The notes beneath the pieces are model-generated. The model did no database searches and was not told where the DNA came from. It saw nothing but the letters and a program-made list of their open reading frames with translations. A stretch of 5,047 nt of DNA from Gammaproteobacteria bacterium (GTDB taxonomy: Bacteria > Pseudomonadota > Gammaproteobacteria > Arenicellales > JAHEKD01). Where the stretch lies: assembly GCA_024638545.1 (NCBI GenBank), contig JAHEKD010000077.1:1-5047 (forward strand), read 5' to 3'. This document shows, one piece after another, positions 1 to 5,047 of the stretch; the first letter of the stretch is position 1; the number at the start of each line of letters is the position of its first letter. The position numbers and the translations under genes are program-made.

Positions 1-436
1 AATTTAGTTTAGTTAGCGTGCGTTTGTATCTGCCAAAACTCCCAAAATTGCAGTTTTAGTAATAGATTTAAGTTTTATTCTGAATTTTGCTTGATGATAT
101 TGGAAGTTTTTATTTTTCTGCAGCATGCTTTTGTGCTTGTGGTTGCATGGGAGAACGATTGCCAATCGCCAAATCAGACTCCTTATCCAATGTAGTCTTA
201 ATTAATTATGGTTGTAAACTGATTGGCATACCAAAAAGCAAAATAGCCAGATGAAATTCAGAATAAATTATCAACGGCAGGGATTGTGCGGTAGAAATAG
301 GTGATCTTGCCCTTGACAGCTCTCTGAAAACTCACTTGTATCTGTGGCCGGCGTTCAAGATCTGTTTTGAATGATGACTTCCAAGAGTCTTAAACACGAG
401 TCTGTCTATTTTACTATTGCAGCTGATCTGAAACAT
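1..436. other. AT-rich non-coding region downstream of the aldo/keto reductase gene
   Basis: No open frame of convincing length is present on either strand. The region lies 3' of the aldo/keto reductase gene, and no clear intrinsic terminator (GC stem plus T run) follows that gene's stop at 437-439. Visible structure includes a perfect 14-bp inverted repeat with arms at 74-87 and 254-267, a perfect 13-base palindrome with one central base at 156-168 (CGATTG-C-CAATCG), and a 6-bp inverted repeat at 35-40/52-57. On the minus strand, a TTGGTA (234-229), 18-base spacer, CATAAT (210-205) promoter-like pair precedes an AAGGAG (184-179) and a 20-codon TTG-initiated frame (172-110). On the plus strand, a perfect TTGACA hexamer (313-318) lacks a good -10 partner. 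None of these is proven functional. AT-rich DNA yields such matches by chance, and the neighbouring gene to the left is not visible. Confidence 0.6.
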
Positions 437-1393
437 TTATGGACGGAAGTACTTAATACAATTTGGCCTGACTGTGTCCCAACCTTGCTGCAGAGAATCG
501 ACAATTGAGTCAGGCAGTCGACCCTCATTATATGCGCCTAGATTATCCTTGAGATGCTCTGGTTTGCTGGCACCAATAATAATACCATCACCATACTCAC
601 TCGACAGCAGCGAATGATGAATCAACCAGCGTATCGCAGCACGGGCCGGCGAAACATTCTCTTGATGACAAATCTTCTTGAAGTTTTCTATCACATTGAA
701 ATATTCCTGCTTCCAGTATCTGTCCTGGTAACCATCAAAACTTGCAAATCTTCCCTGTTCTGGCAACCGGTCAAAGCAAGCGTGCTTAGCTGTCAACAAA
801 CCGCCTGCCAGAGGATTATAGGCATAAAATTTAATCCGGTAATTTCTGAGGCAGGAAAAAAGCTCTCTTTCCACGTCTCTGGTCAATGCATTGTACATTC
901 CCTGGTAAACGACTGGGCGCATCCAGCCTTTTGCAATACAAATTTCAGTAATTTCAGCGACCTGCCATGCGGCATAGTTACTTAAGCCAAACTGTTTGAA
1001 CTTTCCACGACGGTAAAGCTCAAAACAGGCTTCAAGCGTTTGCTCAACTGGCGTATTCAGATCTGGGGCATGCAGATAGAGCAAATCTACAAAATCTGTT
1101 TTCAGCCTGTTTAATGAAGCATCCAGCTGGCGCTTGATCTCTTTAGGTTTCAATCCCTGGTCATTCCAGGGATTTACCTTGCCAGCTATAAAAAGTTTAG
1201 CTCGCAGCCCTGAATTAATGAGCTCTCCTAAGAGCAGTTCTGTATTGCCCTGGTTGTAGACATAGGCTGTGTCCAGTTCAGTATGTCCGGCAGAAATAAA
1301 CTGTTTAATCATTGCCGTACTAGCAGAGCTGTCCGCCTGATCCGAGAACGTCATCGTACCTAAAATCAATTTCAGTTTTTTCATCTCAACCAT
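437..1393 (-). CDS. Aldo/keto reductase, AKR7 (aflatoxin aldehyde reductase)-like
   Basis: Predicted cytosolic NADPH-dependent oxidoreductase with a (beta/alpha)8 barrel that reduces aldehydes or ketones to alcohols; the physiological substrate cannot be read from sequence. The 318 residues match the usual family length. The catalytic tetrad is visible: D41 and Y46 (in DTAYVYN), K72 (GKVNPW) and H108 (YLHAPD). The VYQGMYNALTR stretch at 162-172, the YAYNPLAGGLL stretch at 190-200 and the C-terminal cofactor-binding segment IIIGASKPEHLKDNL (271-285) point to the AKR7 branch rather than AKR1 or the Kv-beta-like AKR6. The N-terminal LGTMTF motif is followed by S17 where family members I recall usually have Gly. 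Two ATG starts are possible, 1393 and 1384. Neither has a good Shine-Dalgarno, and the second (MKKLKLILGTM, 315 aa) resembles typical family N-termini. The gene begins 25 bp after rpe, which suggests co-transcription and perhaps re-initiation. The family call is firm; the exact substrate is unknown. Confidence 0.93.
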   Translation of the reverse strand: MVEMKKLKLILGTMTFSDQADSSASTAMIKQFISAGHTELDTAYVYNQGNTELLLGELINSGLRAKLFIAGKVNPWNDQGLKPKEIKRQLDASLNRLKTDFVDLLYLHAPDLNTPVEQTLEACFELYRRGKFKQFGLSNYAAWQVAEITEICIAKGWMRPVVYQGMYNALTRDVERELFSCLRNYRIKFYAYNPLAGGLLTAKHACFDRLPEQGRFASFDGYQDRYWKQEYFNVIENFKKICHQENVSPARAAIRWLIHHSLLSSEYGDGIIIGASKPEHLKDNLGAYNEGRLPDSIVDSLQQGWDTVRPNCIKYFRP

Positions 1394-1418
1394 AGCTTGT
1401 GTAAATCAATTCCATTAT

Positions 1419-2090
1419 TCATACATTTGCACTAATTTGATCACGCATGTGGCTAATCACTTTTTCATAATCAGGCTCATTAAAGATCGCTGACCCTGCA
1501 ACAAATGTATCCGCACCGGCTCGGGCAAGCTCACCGATGTTATTGACTTTAACGCCGCCATCAACTTCAAGTCGGATATCTGCACCGCTGGCATCAATCA
1601 TCTCTCTAAGCAATGCGATTTTGTCGATCACGTATGGTATAAACGACTGTCCGCCGTAACCGGGATTTACTGACATCAGTAAAATTAAATCAAGCTGACC
1701 CATCAGGTGGTCAAGCACATTCAAAGGCGTTGCAGGGTTTAACACCAGACCGCATTGAAGGCCCTGTTCTTTAATTAACTGAAGGCTGCGATCAACATGC
1801 CTGGTCGCTTCCGGGTGAAAACTGATCAATGATGCACCGGCAGCTGCAAATTCCGGCACAATTCTATCTACCGGTTCGATCATTAGATGCACATCAATGG
1901 GTGCATCTATCCCATAATCGCGCAGCGCCTGACACACTAGTGGACCGAAACTTAAATTAGGCACGTAGTGATTATCCATTACATCAAAGTGAACCCAGTC
2001 CGCACCGGCATTTAATACCGCTTCGACATCTTCGCCAAGACGTGCGAAATCAGCAGATAGTATTGAAGGTGCTATCAGATATTTAGTCAT
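1419..2090 (-). CDS. rpe: Ribulose-phosphate 3-epimerase
   Basis: Cytosolic metalloenzyme interconverting D-ribulose 5-phosphate and D-xylulose 5-phosphate in the pentose phosphate pathway (also the Calvin cycle in autotrophs). At 223 residues it is full length for the family. The TIM-barrel landmarks are in order: APSILSADF (7-15) at the N-terminus; [17 protein letters not shown] (34-50) carrying metal ligand H34 and catalytic/ligand D36; DVHLMI (66-71) with H68; [12 protein letters not shown] (139-150); and LEVDGGV (174-180) with the second acid D177. GSAIF (199-203) contributes to phosphate binding. All key residues are present. The ATG at 2090 is fixed by an AGGAGG six bases upstream. The gene stands 137 bp from degQ beyond an intrinsic terminator, so it probably has its own promoter, although I find no strong -35/-10 pair there. 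An aldo/keto reductase gene follows after 25 bp instead of the gph often found after rpe in Gammaproteobacteria. Confidence 0.98.
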   Translation of the reverse strand: MTKYLIAPSILSADFARLGEDVEAVLNAGADWVHFDVMDNHYVPNLSFGPLVCQALRDYGIDAPIDVHLMIEPVDRIVPEFAAAGASLISFHPEATRHVDRSLQLIKEQGLQCGLVLNPATPLNVLDHLMGQLDLILLMSVNPGYGGQSFIPYVIDKIALLREMIDASGADIRLEVDGGVKVNNIGELARAGADTFVAGSAIFNEPDYEKVISHMRDQISANV

Positions 2091-2096
2091 CTGGGG

Positions 2097-2102
2097 CCTC
2101 CT
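2097..2102 (-). promoter_or_regulatory. Shine-Dalgarno site of rpe
   Basis: AGGAGG on the minus strand, separated by six bases (CCCCAG) from the ATG at 2090. This is close to an ideal ribosome binding site and settles the rpe start. It is the strongest such site among the genes in the window. Confidence 0.9.
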
Positions 2103-2137
2103 GATTTTCAGTTTTTCATTTTTGGTTGACTAAAGCC

Positions 2138-2148
2138 GTTACTGTAAC
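2138..2148. repeat. Short palindrome in the rpe leader/promoter region
   Basis: GTTAC-T-GTAAC is a perfect 5-bp inverted repeat around one central base, lying 48-58 bases upstream of the rpe ATG and beyond the degQ terminator. Its position would suit an operator, but at 11 bases it is short enough to be chance, and I do not recognise it as the site of a known regulator. Confidence 0.25.
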
Positions 2149-2170
2149 CGATTTTGCAATACCATCATGC

Positions 2171-2205
2171 AAAAGATTGAGCCGGCATGATACCGGCTCA
2201 ATCTT
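2171..2205 (-). terminator. Intrinsic terminator of degQ
   Basis: A perfect 13-bp stem (2173-2185 with 2193-2205) encloses a 7-base loop. The inner part is GC-rich (GAGCCGG / CCGGCTC). Read on the minus strand the stem runs into TTTT (2174-2171), whose first two T's belong to the stem, giving a rho-independent terminator 23 bases after the degQ stop. Read on the plus strand, the hairpin is followed only by a mixed TTATTAT run and no plus-strand gene arrives there, so its obvious job is to end degQ transcripts and insulate rpe. Confidence 0.88.
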
Positions 2206-2227
2206 ATTATGCACCTTACTCTTGGAC

Positions 2228-3616
2228 TTACTGGATAACCAGAAACATCGACCCTTGGCCACGGCGTATATTCAGAAGCACTCGCTTTTTGTCCTTTTTA
2301 GCCAGGCGCATGACGTCATCCGGGGTCTTCACCGGCTCCTGATTTACCTTTGTGATAATGTCGTTGGGTAGTAAGCCGGATTCACCTGCTGGTGAATTCG
2401 GGTCCACGCCAACGACTAGGACACCTTCGTCACCTTCCAGCGCTTGTAATGATGCGCCTTTTAGTTTTTCCGTAGCGTCTTTAACCGCGTTGTCATCAGC
2501 TGCTGCAACTTCAGTACCCGCACTGGATTTGATTTTCGTAGACAATGATTTCTCCTTGCCTTCACGAACATAGCTGATATCAAGCTCACTGCCCACCCGC
2601 AGCAATCCAACCGTATTTCTCAGGCTGGCTGCGCCTTTTATTTGCTTGCCATTTACTTCGGTGATTAAATCACCAGACTGTAATCCGGCATCATCGGCCG
2701 CTGTGCCCGGGATGACCTCTGTCACCAGCGCACCTGTTTTATCACCCAGGTCAAGTGCTTCGGCAAGGTCAGGCGTTAAATCCTGGATATAGACACCGAG
2801 CTGACCACGTTTTACTTCACCATACTCGACCAGCTGTGCAACCAGTCCATTAACCATATTAACCGGTATCGCAAACCCAATTCCAACGTTCCCAGCCCGG
2901 CCAATAATTGCCGTATTAATCCCGATGAGTTCACCCCTTAAATTGACCAGCGCCCCACCTGAATTACCCGGGTTAATTGAAGCGTCCGTTTGTATGAAGT
3001 TCTCGTATTCTTCTATATTCAATCCGCTTCGCCCGAGTGCACTGACGATGCCTGATGTGACTGTATGTCCTAAACCAAATGGATTTCCGATCGCCACAAC
3101 GAAATCGCCAACTCTAAGGGCATCAGAATCACCCAGCTCCAGGGCATTCAGATTGCGTGCTTCAACCTCTATCACAGCAACATCAGTGTCTGAATCACTA
3201 CCTACAACCTTGGCTTCAAATTCACGTCCGTCCTCAAGATGAACAATGATCTTATCTGCCTTACCAACGACATGATGATTTGTCACAATATAGCCGTTTT
3301 CTGAATCAATAATCACCCCGCTACCCAGACTCTGGCTTTTTCGGTCACGCGGACCCTGCGGCATGCCTTCGAAGAAACGCCTGAAAAACGGATCTTTTAA
3401 CAATGGATTTTCCTCAACCTGAATTGTGCTAGAGGTTGAGATATTGACAACGGCCGAACTCACATCATCCAGCATCGGTGCCAGAGAGGGTAACTCCTCA
3501 CCATTTGCTGAAAATGGTAGAGCTGCACCTGAGGGTGCTGTAAAACCCAAGGCTGCAATGCTTGCAAACAGAACCAGTTTACGTTGGGTAAACCTTAGAA
3601 ATTTTGAATTCATCAT
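2228..3616 (-). CDS. degQ: Periplasmic serine endoprotease, DegQ/HtrA (Do) family
   Basis: Exported serine protease/chaperone that degrades misfolded envelope proteins, expected to act as a cage-forming trimer-based oligomer in the periplasm. It is 462 aa from ATG 3616, close to the usual DegQ/MucD length. Residues 1-31 form a Sec signal peptide: basic QRK at 11-13, a hydrophobic core to about 28, and likely cleavage near SGA-A; there is no lipobox Cys. The trypsin-like domain shows H115 (TNHHVV), D145 (DTDVAV) and S219 (GNSGG). The LA loop is short and lacks cysteines, more like DegQ/MucD than E. coli DegP. PDZ1 begins around RGQLGV (270-275). An Ala/Asp/Lys-rich linker spans about 364-388, and PDZ2 runs to the C-terminus (SMFLVIQ). 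The start is set at 3616 because GGAG sits eight bases upstream; the in-frame TTG at 3622 is only two bases from it. The upstream neighbour is a nucleotidase rather than the algU-mucABC cluster that accompanies mucD in Pseudomonas. A strong terminator follows the gene. Confidence 0.96.
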   Translation of the reverse strand: MMNSKFLRFTQRKLVLFASIAALGFTAPSGAALPFSANGEELPSLAPMLDDVSSAVVNISTSSTIQVEENPLLKDPFFRRFFEGMPQGPRDRKSQSLGSGVIIDSENGYIVTNHHVVGKADKIIVHLEDGREFEAKVVGSDSDTDVAVIEVEARNLNALELGDSDALRVGDFVVAIGNPFGLGHTVTSGIVSALGRSGLNIEEYENFIQTDASINPGNSGGALVNLRGELIGINTAIIGRAGNVGIGFAIPVNMVNGLVAQLVEYGEVKRGQLGVYIQDLTPDLAEALDLGDKTGALVTEVIPGTAADDAGLQSGDLITEVNGKQIKGAASLRNTVGLLRVGSELDISYVREGKEKSLSTKIKSSAGTEVAAADDNAVKDATEKLKGASLQALEGDEGVLVVGVDPNSPAGESGLLPNDIITKVNQEPVKTPDDVMRLAKKDKKRVLLNIRRGQGSMFLVIQ

Positions 3617-3624
3617 CGACAAAA

Positions 3625-3628
3625 CTCC
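3625..3628 (-). promoter_or_regulatory. Shine-Dalgarno site deciding the degQ start
   Basis: GGAG on the minus strand lies eight bases upstream of ATG 3616 and eleven upstream of a second in-frame ATG at 3613. The alternative TTG at 3622 is only two bases away, too close for normal initiation. ATG 3616 is therefore the preferred start. Confidence 0.75.
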
Positions 3629-3717
3629 ACGAAATATTTTCGTTATGTTATATATTTATGTTACTGACACAAAACTGAACATTGCTTGCATCCCAGTAAA
3701 AATAGAGAACCCGTTCA
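3629..3717 (-). promoter_or_regulatory. Probable degQ promoter/leader region (AT-rich)
   Basis: Gap between the nucleotidase stop and the degQ ribosome site. On the minus strand it carries a -10-like TATAAC (3652-3647) within a very AT-rich stretch, but no convincing -35 hexamer at 16-18 bases. I also looked for a sigma-E/AlgU-type GAACTT...TCTGA promoter, as expected for stress-induced HtrA genes, and did not find one. A perfect 6-bp inverted repeat, ACGAAA-TAT-TTTCGT (3629-3643), abuts the GGAG and could form a small leader hairpin. No clear terminator follows the nucleotidase gene, so read-through from upstream is also possible. Confidence 0.35.
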
Positions 3718-4614
3718 TCAGCCGTTCACCACACCACTTGGAACGTGCCCCGTTGGTATATGTTGACGTGCTGAGTCACAGTGCGTGCGCTGGTCATCAA
3801 AAAATATATCCGCCCCGAATGTTTTTAAAAATTCGCCTTTATCCATTCCACCAAGGAAGACTGCCTCATCTATTCGAATATCCCAGGCACGTAACGTTCT
3901 GATTACCCGCTCGTGTGCTGGCGCAGCCCTTGCGGTAAACAAAGCCGTTCGTATGGGTGATTGACTGGCTTCATGATCTGACTGAATTCGGTGAAGCGCA
4001 GCCAGCACTATTTTGAATGGTCCACCCGGTAGTGGCCTAGATGCCGCTTCACGCTCGGAGGTCGTAAAAGCCTGCAGACCTTTTTGCTGAAAAACCAGTT
4101 CCGCTTCATCCGAAAAAACCACCGCATCGCCATCAAAGGCAATTCTCAACTGTTCATTATCGTTAAAAACCGTATTGGAAGGCAGTATAGTTGCAGCTGC
4201 AAATCCTGCTTCCAGAGTGCTTCGAACGTCAAGTGGATCAGCAGATAAGAAAAGATGCGCCGTGAATGCCTTAAGATAACGATACGGGCTTTCGCCGCTT
4301 GTGAACGCCGCCCGAGTCATATTGAGTTCATGATGCTGAATCGAATTAAAAATTCTAAGCCCGGTATCAGCACTATTTCGGGATATTAAAATTACTTCAA
4401 CCTGCGGCTGTCCTTTTGAATCCTTCAGAGCCAGTAATTTTTTGACAAGTGAAAAGGCGACGCCGGGTTCAAGCACGTCATTTTCATGTTCTATCTGGTA
4501 CTGACAGTAGGCGTCAACACCCTGATTTTTATAAATACGATGGCCTTCCTCCAGATCAAAAAGTGCTCTGGAAGAGATAGCGACTACCAGTTTATGGTCA
4601 AACTTAACCGACAA
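3718..4614 (-). CDS. 5'-nucleotidase (cytosolic type-I-like, HAD fold)
   Basis: Predicted cytosolic phosphatase releasing phosphate from nucleoside 5'-monophosphates; nucleotide preference cannot be told from sequence. The 298-residue protein matches the bacterial family related to cytosolic 5'-nucleotidase I. Conserved blocks include ISSRALFDLEE (13-23), YQIEHEND...LEPGVAF (39-54), ILISRNSADTGLRIFNSI (75-92), RAAFTSGESPYRYLKAF (101-117) and FLSADPLDVRSTLEAGFAAATIL (122-144). HAD motif I is FDGDAVVFSDEAE (160-172), with nucleophile D161 and acid D163. Motif II is near LFTARAAPAHERV (225-237). K259 (GGMDKGEF) and the acidic FFDDQ (271-275) supply motifs III and IV. The gene opens at TTG 4614 behind GGGAG and overlaps the upstream nuclease gene by 11 bp, indicating translational coupling. 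The first conserved block sits about a dozen residues in, as in homologues I recall, which supports this start. Family assignment is confident; cellular role is inferred. Confidence 0.9.
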   Translation of the reverse strand: MSVKFDHKLVVAISSRALFDLEEGHRIYKNQGVDAYCQYQIEHENDVLEPGVAFSLVKKLLALKDSKGQPQVEVILISRNSADTGLRIFNSIQHHELNMTRAAFTSGESPYRYLKAFTAHLFLSADPLDVRSTLEAGFAAATILPSNTVFNDNEQLRIAFDGDAVVFSDEAELVFQQKGLQAFTTSEREAASRPLPGGPFKIVLAALHRIQSDHEASQSPIRTALFTARAAPAHERVIRTLRAWDIRIDEAVFLGGMDKGEFLKTFGADIFFDDQRTHCDSARQHIPTGHVPSGVVNG

Positions 4615-5047
4615 AATCCCACTCCCGCCATGCTTTTAGCACAGGAAAATATAGTCCTAATTTAATTCGAACTGATTCGGACAGACGCAGTATTGACGCG
4701 TAATTTTCAAGCTGTGACCGATATCGCTCATATTCCGAGTCGATAAATTTCTCTATATCAGCACCTTCATGTGTGCTTGTTTTGTAGTCTATGATCCACC
4801 GAATGTTGTTCGCATCTATGAATGTGCGGTCAATAACGATATTTTCAAGCCTGTTGTTTATAACTGCAGATAGTGACCACTCGTTTTTTGCCTGTCGATG
4901 ACCACTATCCAATATCCACTTTGCTTTGGGGTCATTAGCGATGTGATTTATCGTTAACTCTATTTTATCCATGCTCTTGCTGATTTGATTCGGATGCATA
5001 CCGAGGCCCAACAGCTGGTTGTGCCAGCGTTTATAGTTAACATTTTG
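4604..5047 (-). CDS. UvrD/RecB-like helicase-nuclease, C-terminal nuclease domain (5' end outside window)
   Basis: The frame is open to the right edge, so only the last 147 residues and the TAA stop (4606-4604) are seen. A TTG at 5011 is internal, not a start. Numbering from the edge, the segment holds a PD-(D/E)XK nuclease core of RecB/AddA type: H50 and E56 (SGHRQAKNEWSL), D73 (VIDRTF), D87 and K89 (IIDYKTS), and the helix Q112 (RYRSQLENYA). The end, LGLYFPVLKAWREW, closes the fold. In this family such a domain follows an SF1 UvrD-type helicase and resects or degrades double-stranded DNA ends in recombinational repair. The helicase part is inferred, not seen. All nuclease residues appear intact. 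The stop overlaps the nucleotidase start by 11 bp. It could alternatively be a stand-alone or differently fused PD-(D/E)XK protein; the region upstream would tell. Confidence 0.85.
   Translation of the reverse strand, partial: QNVNYKRWHNQLLGLGMHPNQISKSMDKIELTINHIANDPKAKWILDSGHRQAKNEWSLSAVINNRLENIVIDRTFIDANNIRWIIDYKTSTHEGADIEKFIDSEYERYRSQLENYASILRLSESVRIKLGLYFPVLKAWREWDFVG
4622..4626 (-). promoter_or_regulatory. Shine-Dalgarno site supporting the TTG start of the nucleotidase
   Basis: GGGAG on the minus strand, seven bases upstream of the TTG at 4614, lies inside the 3' end of the nuclease gene. It makes the rare TTG start credible. No ATG or GTG start in this frame lies nearby. Confidence 0.7.

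Noticed and set aside
313..341. Plus-strand promoter built on the perfect TTGACA at 313-318
   Set aside because: The best -10 at 17-base spacing (TTGTAT) matches only three of six consensus bases, and no plus-strand gene follows; it would only drive antisense of the reductase.
554..985. 143-codon plus-strand open frame
   Set aside because: It lies fully antisense to the aldo/keto reductase, whose catalytic residues are intact. Its translation shows no recognisable domain and it has no neighbouring plus-strand genes.
2126..2573. Plus-strand open frames at 2126-2371 and 2352-2573
   Set aside because: They cross the degQ terminator hairpin and the antisense of the degQ PDZ2 region, with no family resemblance.
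3617..3622. TTG at 3622 as the degQ start
   Set aside because: It is only two bases from the GGAG ribosome site, while ATG 3616 has the correct eight-base spacing and gives the same signal peptide.
3696..3720. Terminator after the nucleotidase gene (GAAC-GG-GTTC followed by a T-rich stretch)
   Set aside because: The stem is four pairs with a two-base loop, too small to be a credible intrinsic terminator.
2925..3902. Plus-strand open frames opposite degQ and the nucleotidase (2925-3242, 3426-3902)
   Set aside because: They are antisense shadows of clearly functional minus-strand genes, with low-complexity Ser/Pro/Thr-rich or patternless translations.
5009..5011. TTG at 5011 as the start of a small nuclease gene
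   Set aside because: The frame stays open to the window edge, and the twelve upstream codons (including RWHNQLL) fit the family's linker before the nuclease domain. The gene is truncated by the window.

Overview
The window reads as chromosomal housekeeping DNA from a Gammaproteobacterium of moderate GC content, probably an environmental or marine one. The inference rests on three things: a two-PDZ DegQ/MucD-type HtrA protease, a type-I-like cytosolic 5'-nucleotidase, and a RecB-like C-terminal nuclease domain with motif wording familiar from that class. No 16S rRNA or other marker is present, so the genus cannot be named. All five genes lie on the minus strand, so transcription runs from the right edge to the left.

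Layout in the direction of transcription. (1) 5047-4604 is the 3' end of a UvrD/RecB-like helicase-nuclease that runs off the window. It carries a complete-looking PD-(D/E)XK active site. (2) 4614-3718 is a HAD-fold 5'-nucleotidase. It overlaps the previous gene by 11 bp and starts at a TTG behind a good Shine-Dalgarno. (3) After a 101-bp AT-rich gap comes a periplasmic DegQ/HtrA serine protease (3616-2228), followed by a strong intrinsic terminator at 2171-2205. (4) Ribulose-phosphate 3-epimerase, rpe (2090-1419), has an excellent Shine-Dalgarno. (5) An AKR7-like aldo/keto reductase (1393-437) lies 25 bp after rpe and is probably co-transcribed with it. Positions 1-436 are AT-rich and hold no convincing gene.

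There appear to be two or three transcription units: nuclease plus nucleotidase (translationally coupled), degQ (own promoter or read-through, ending at the terminator), and rpe plus aldo/keto reductase. Functionally these are DNA processing and nucleotide dephosphorylation, envelope protein quality control, and pentose-phosphate metabolism with carbonyl reduction. I see no mobile element, CRISPR array, tRNA, rRNA or defence island, and no convincing undescribed system. The points most worth a second look are the nuclease-nucleotidase coupling, the unusual rpe partner, and a small promoter/ribosome-site/mini-frame arrangement inside the left non-coding region.
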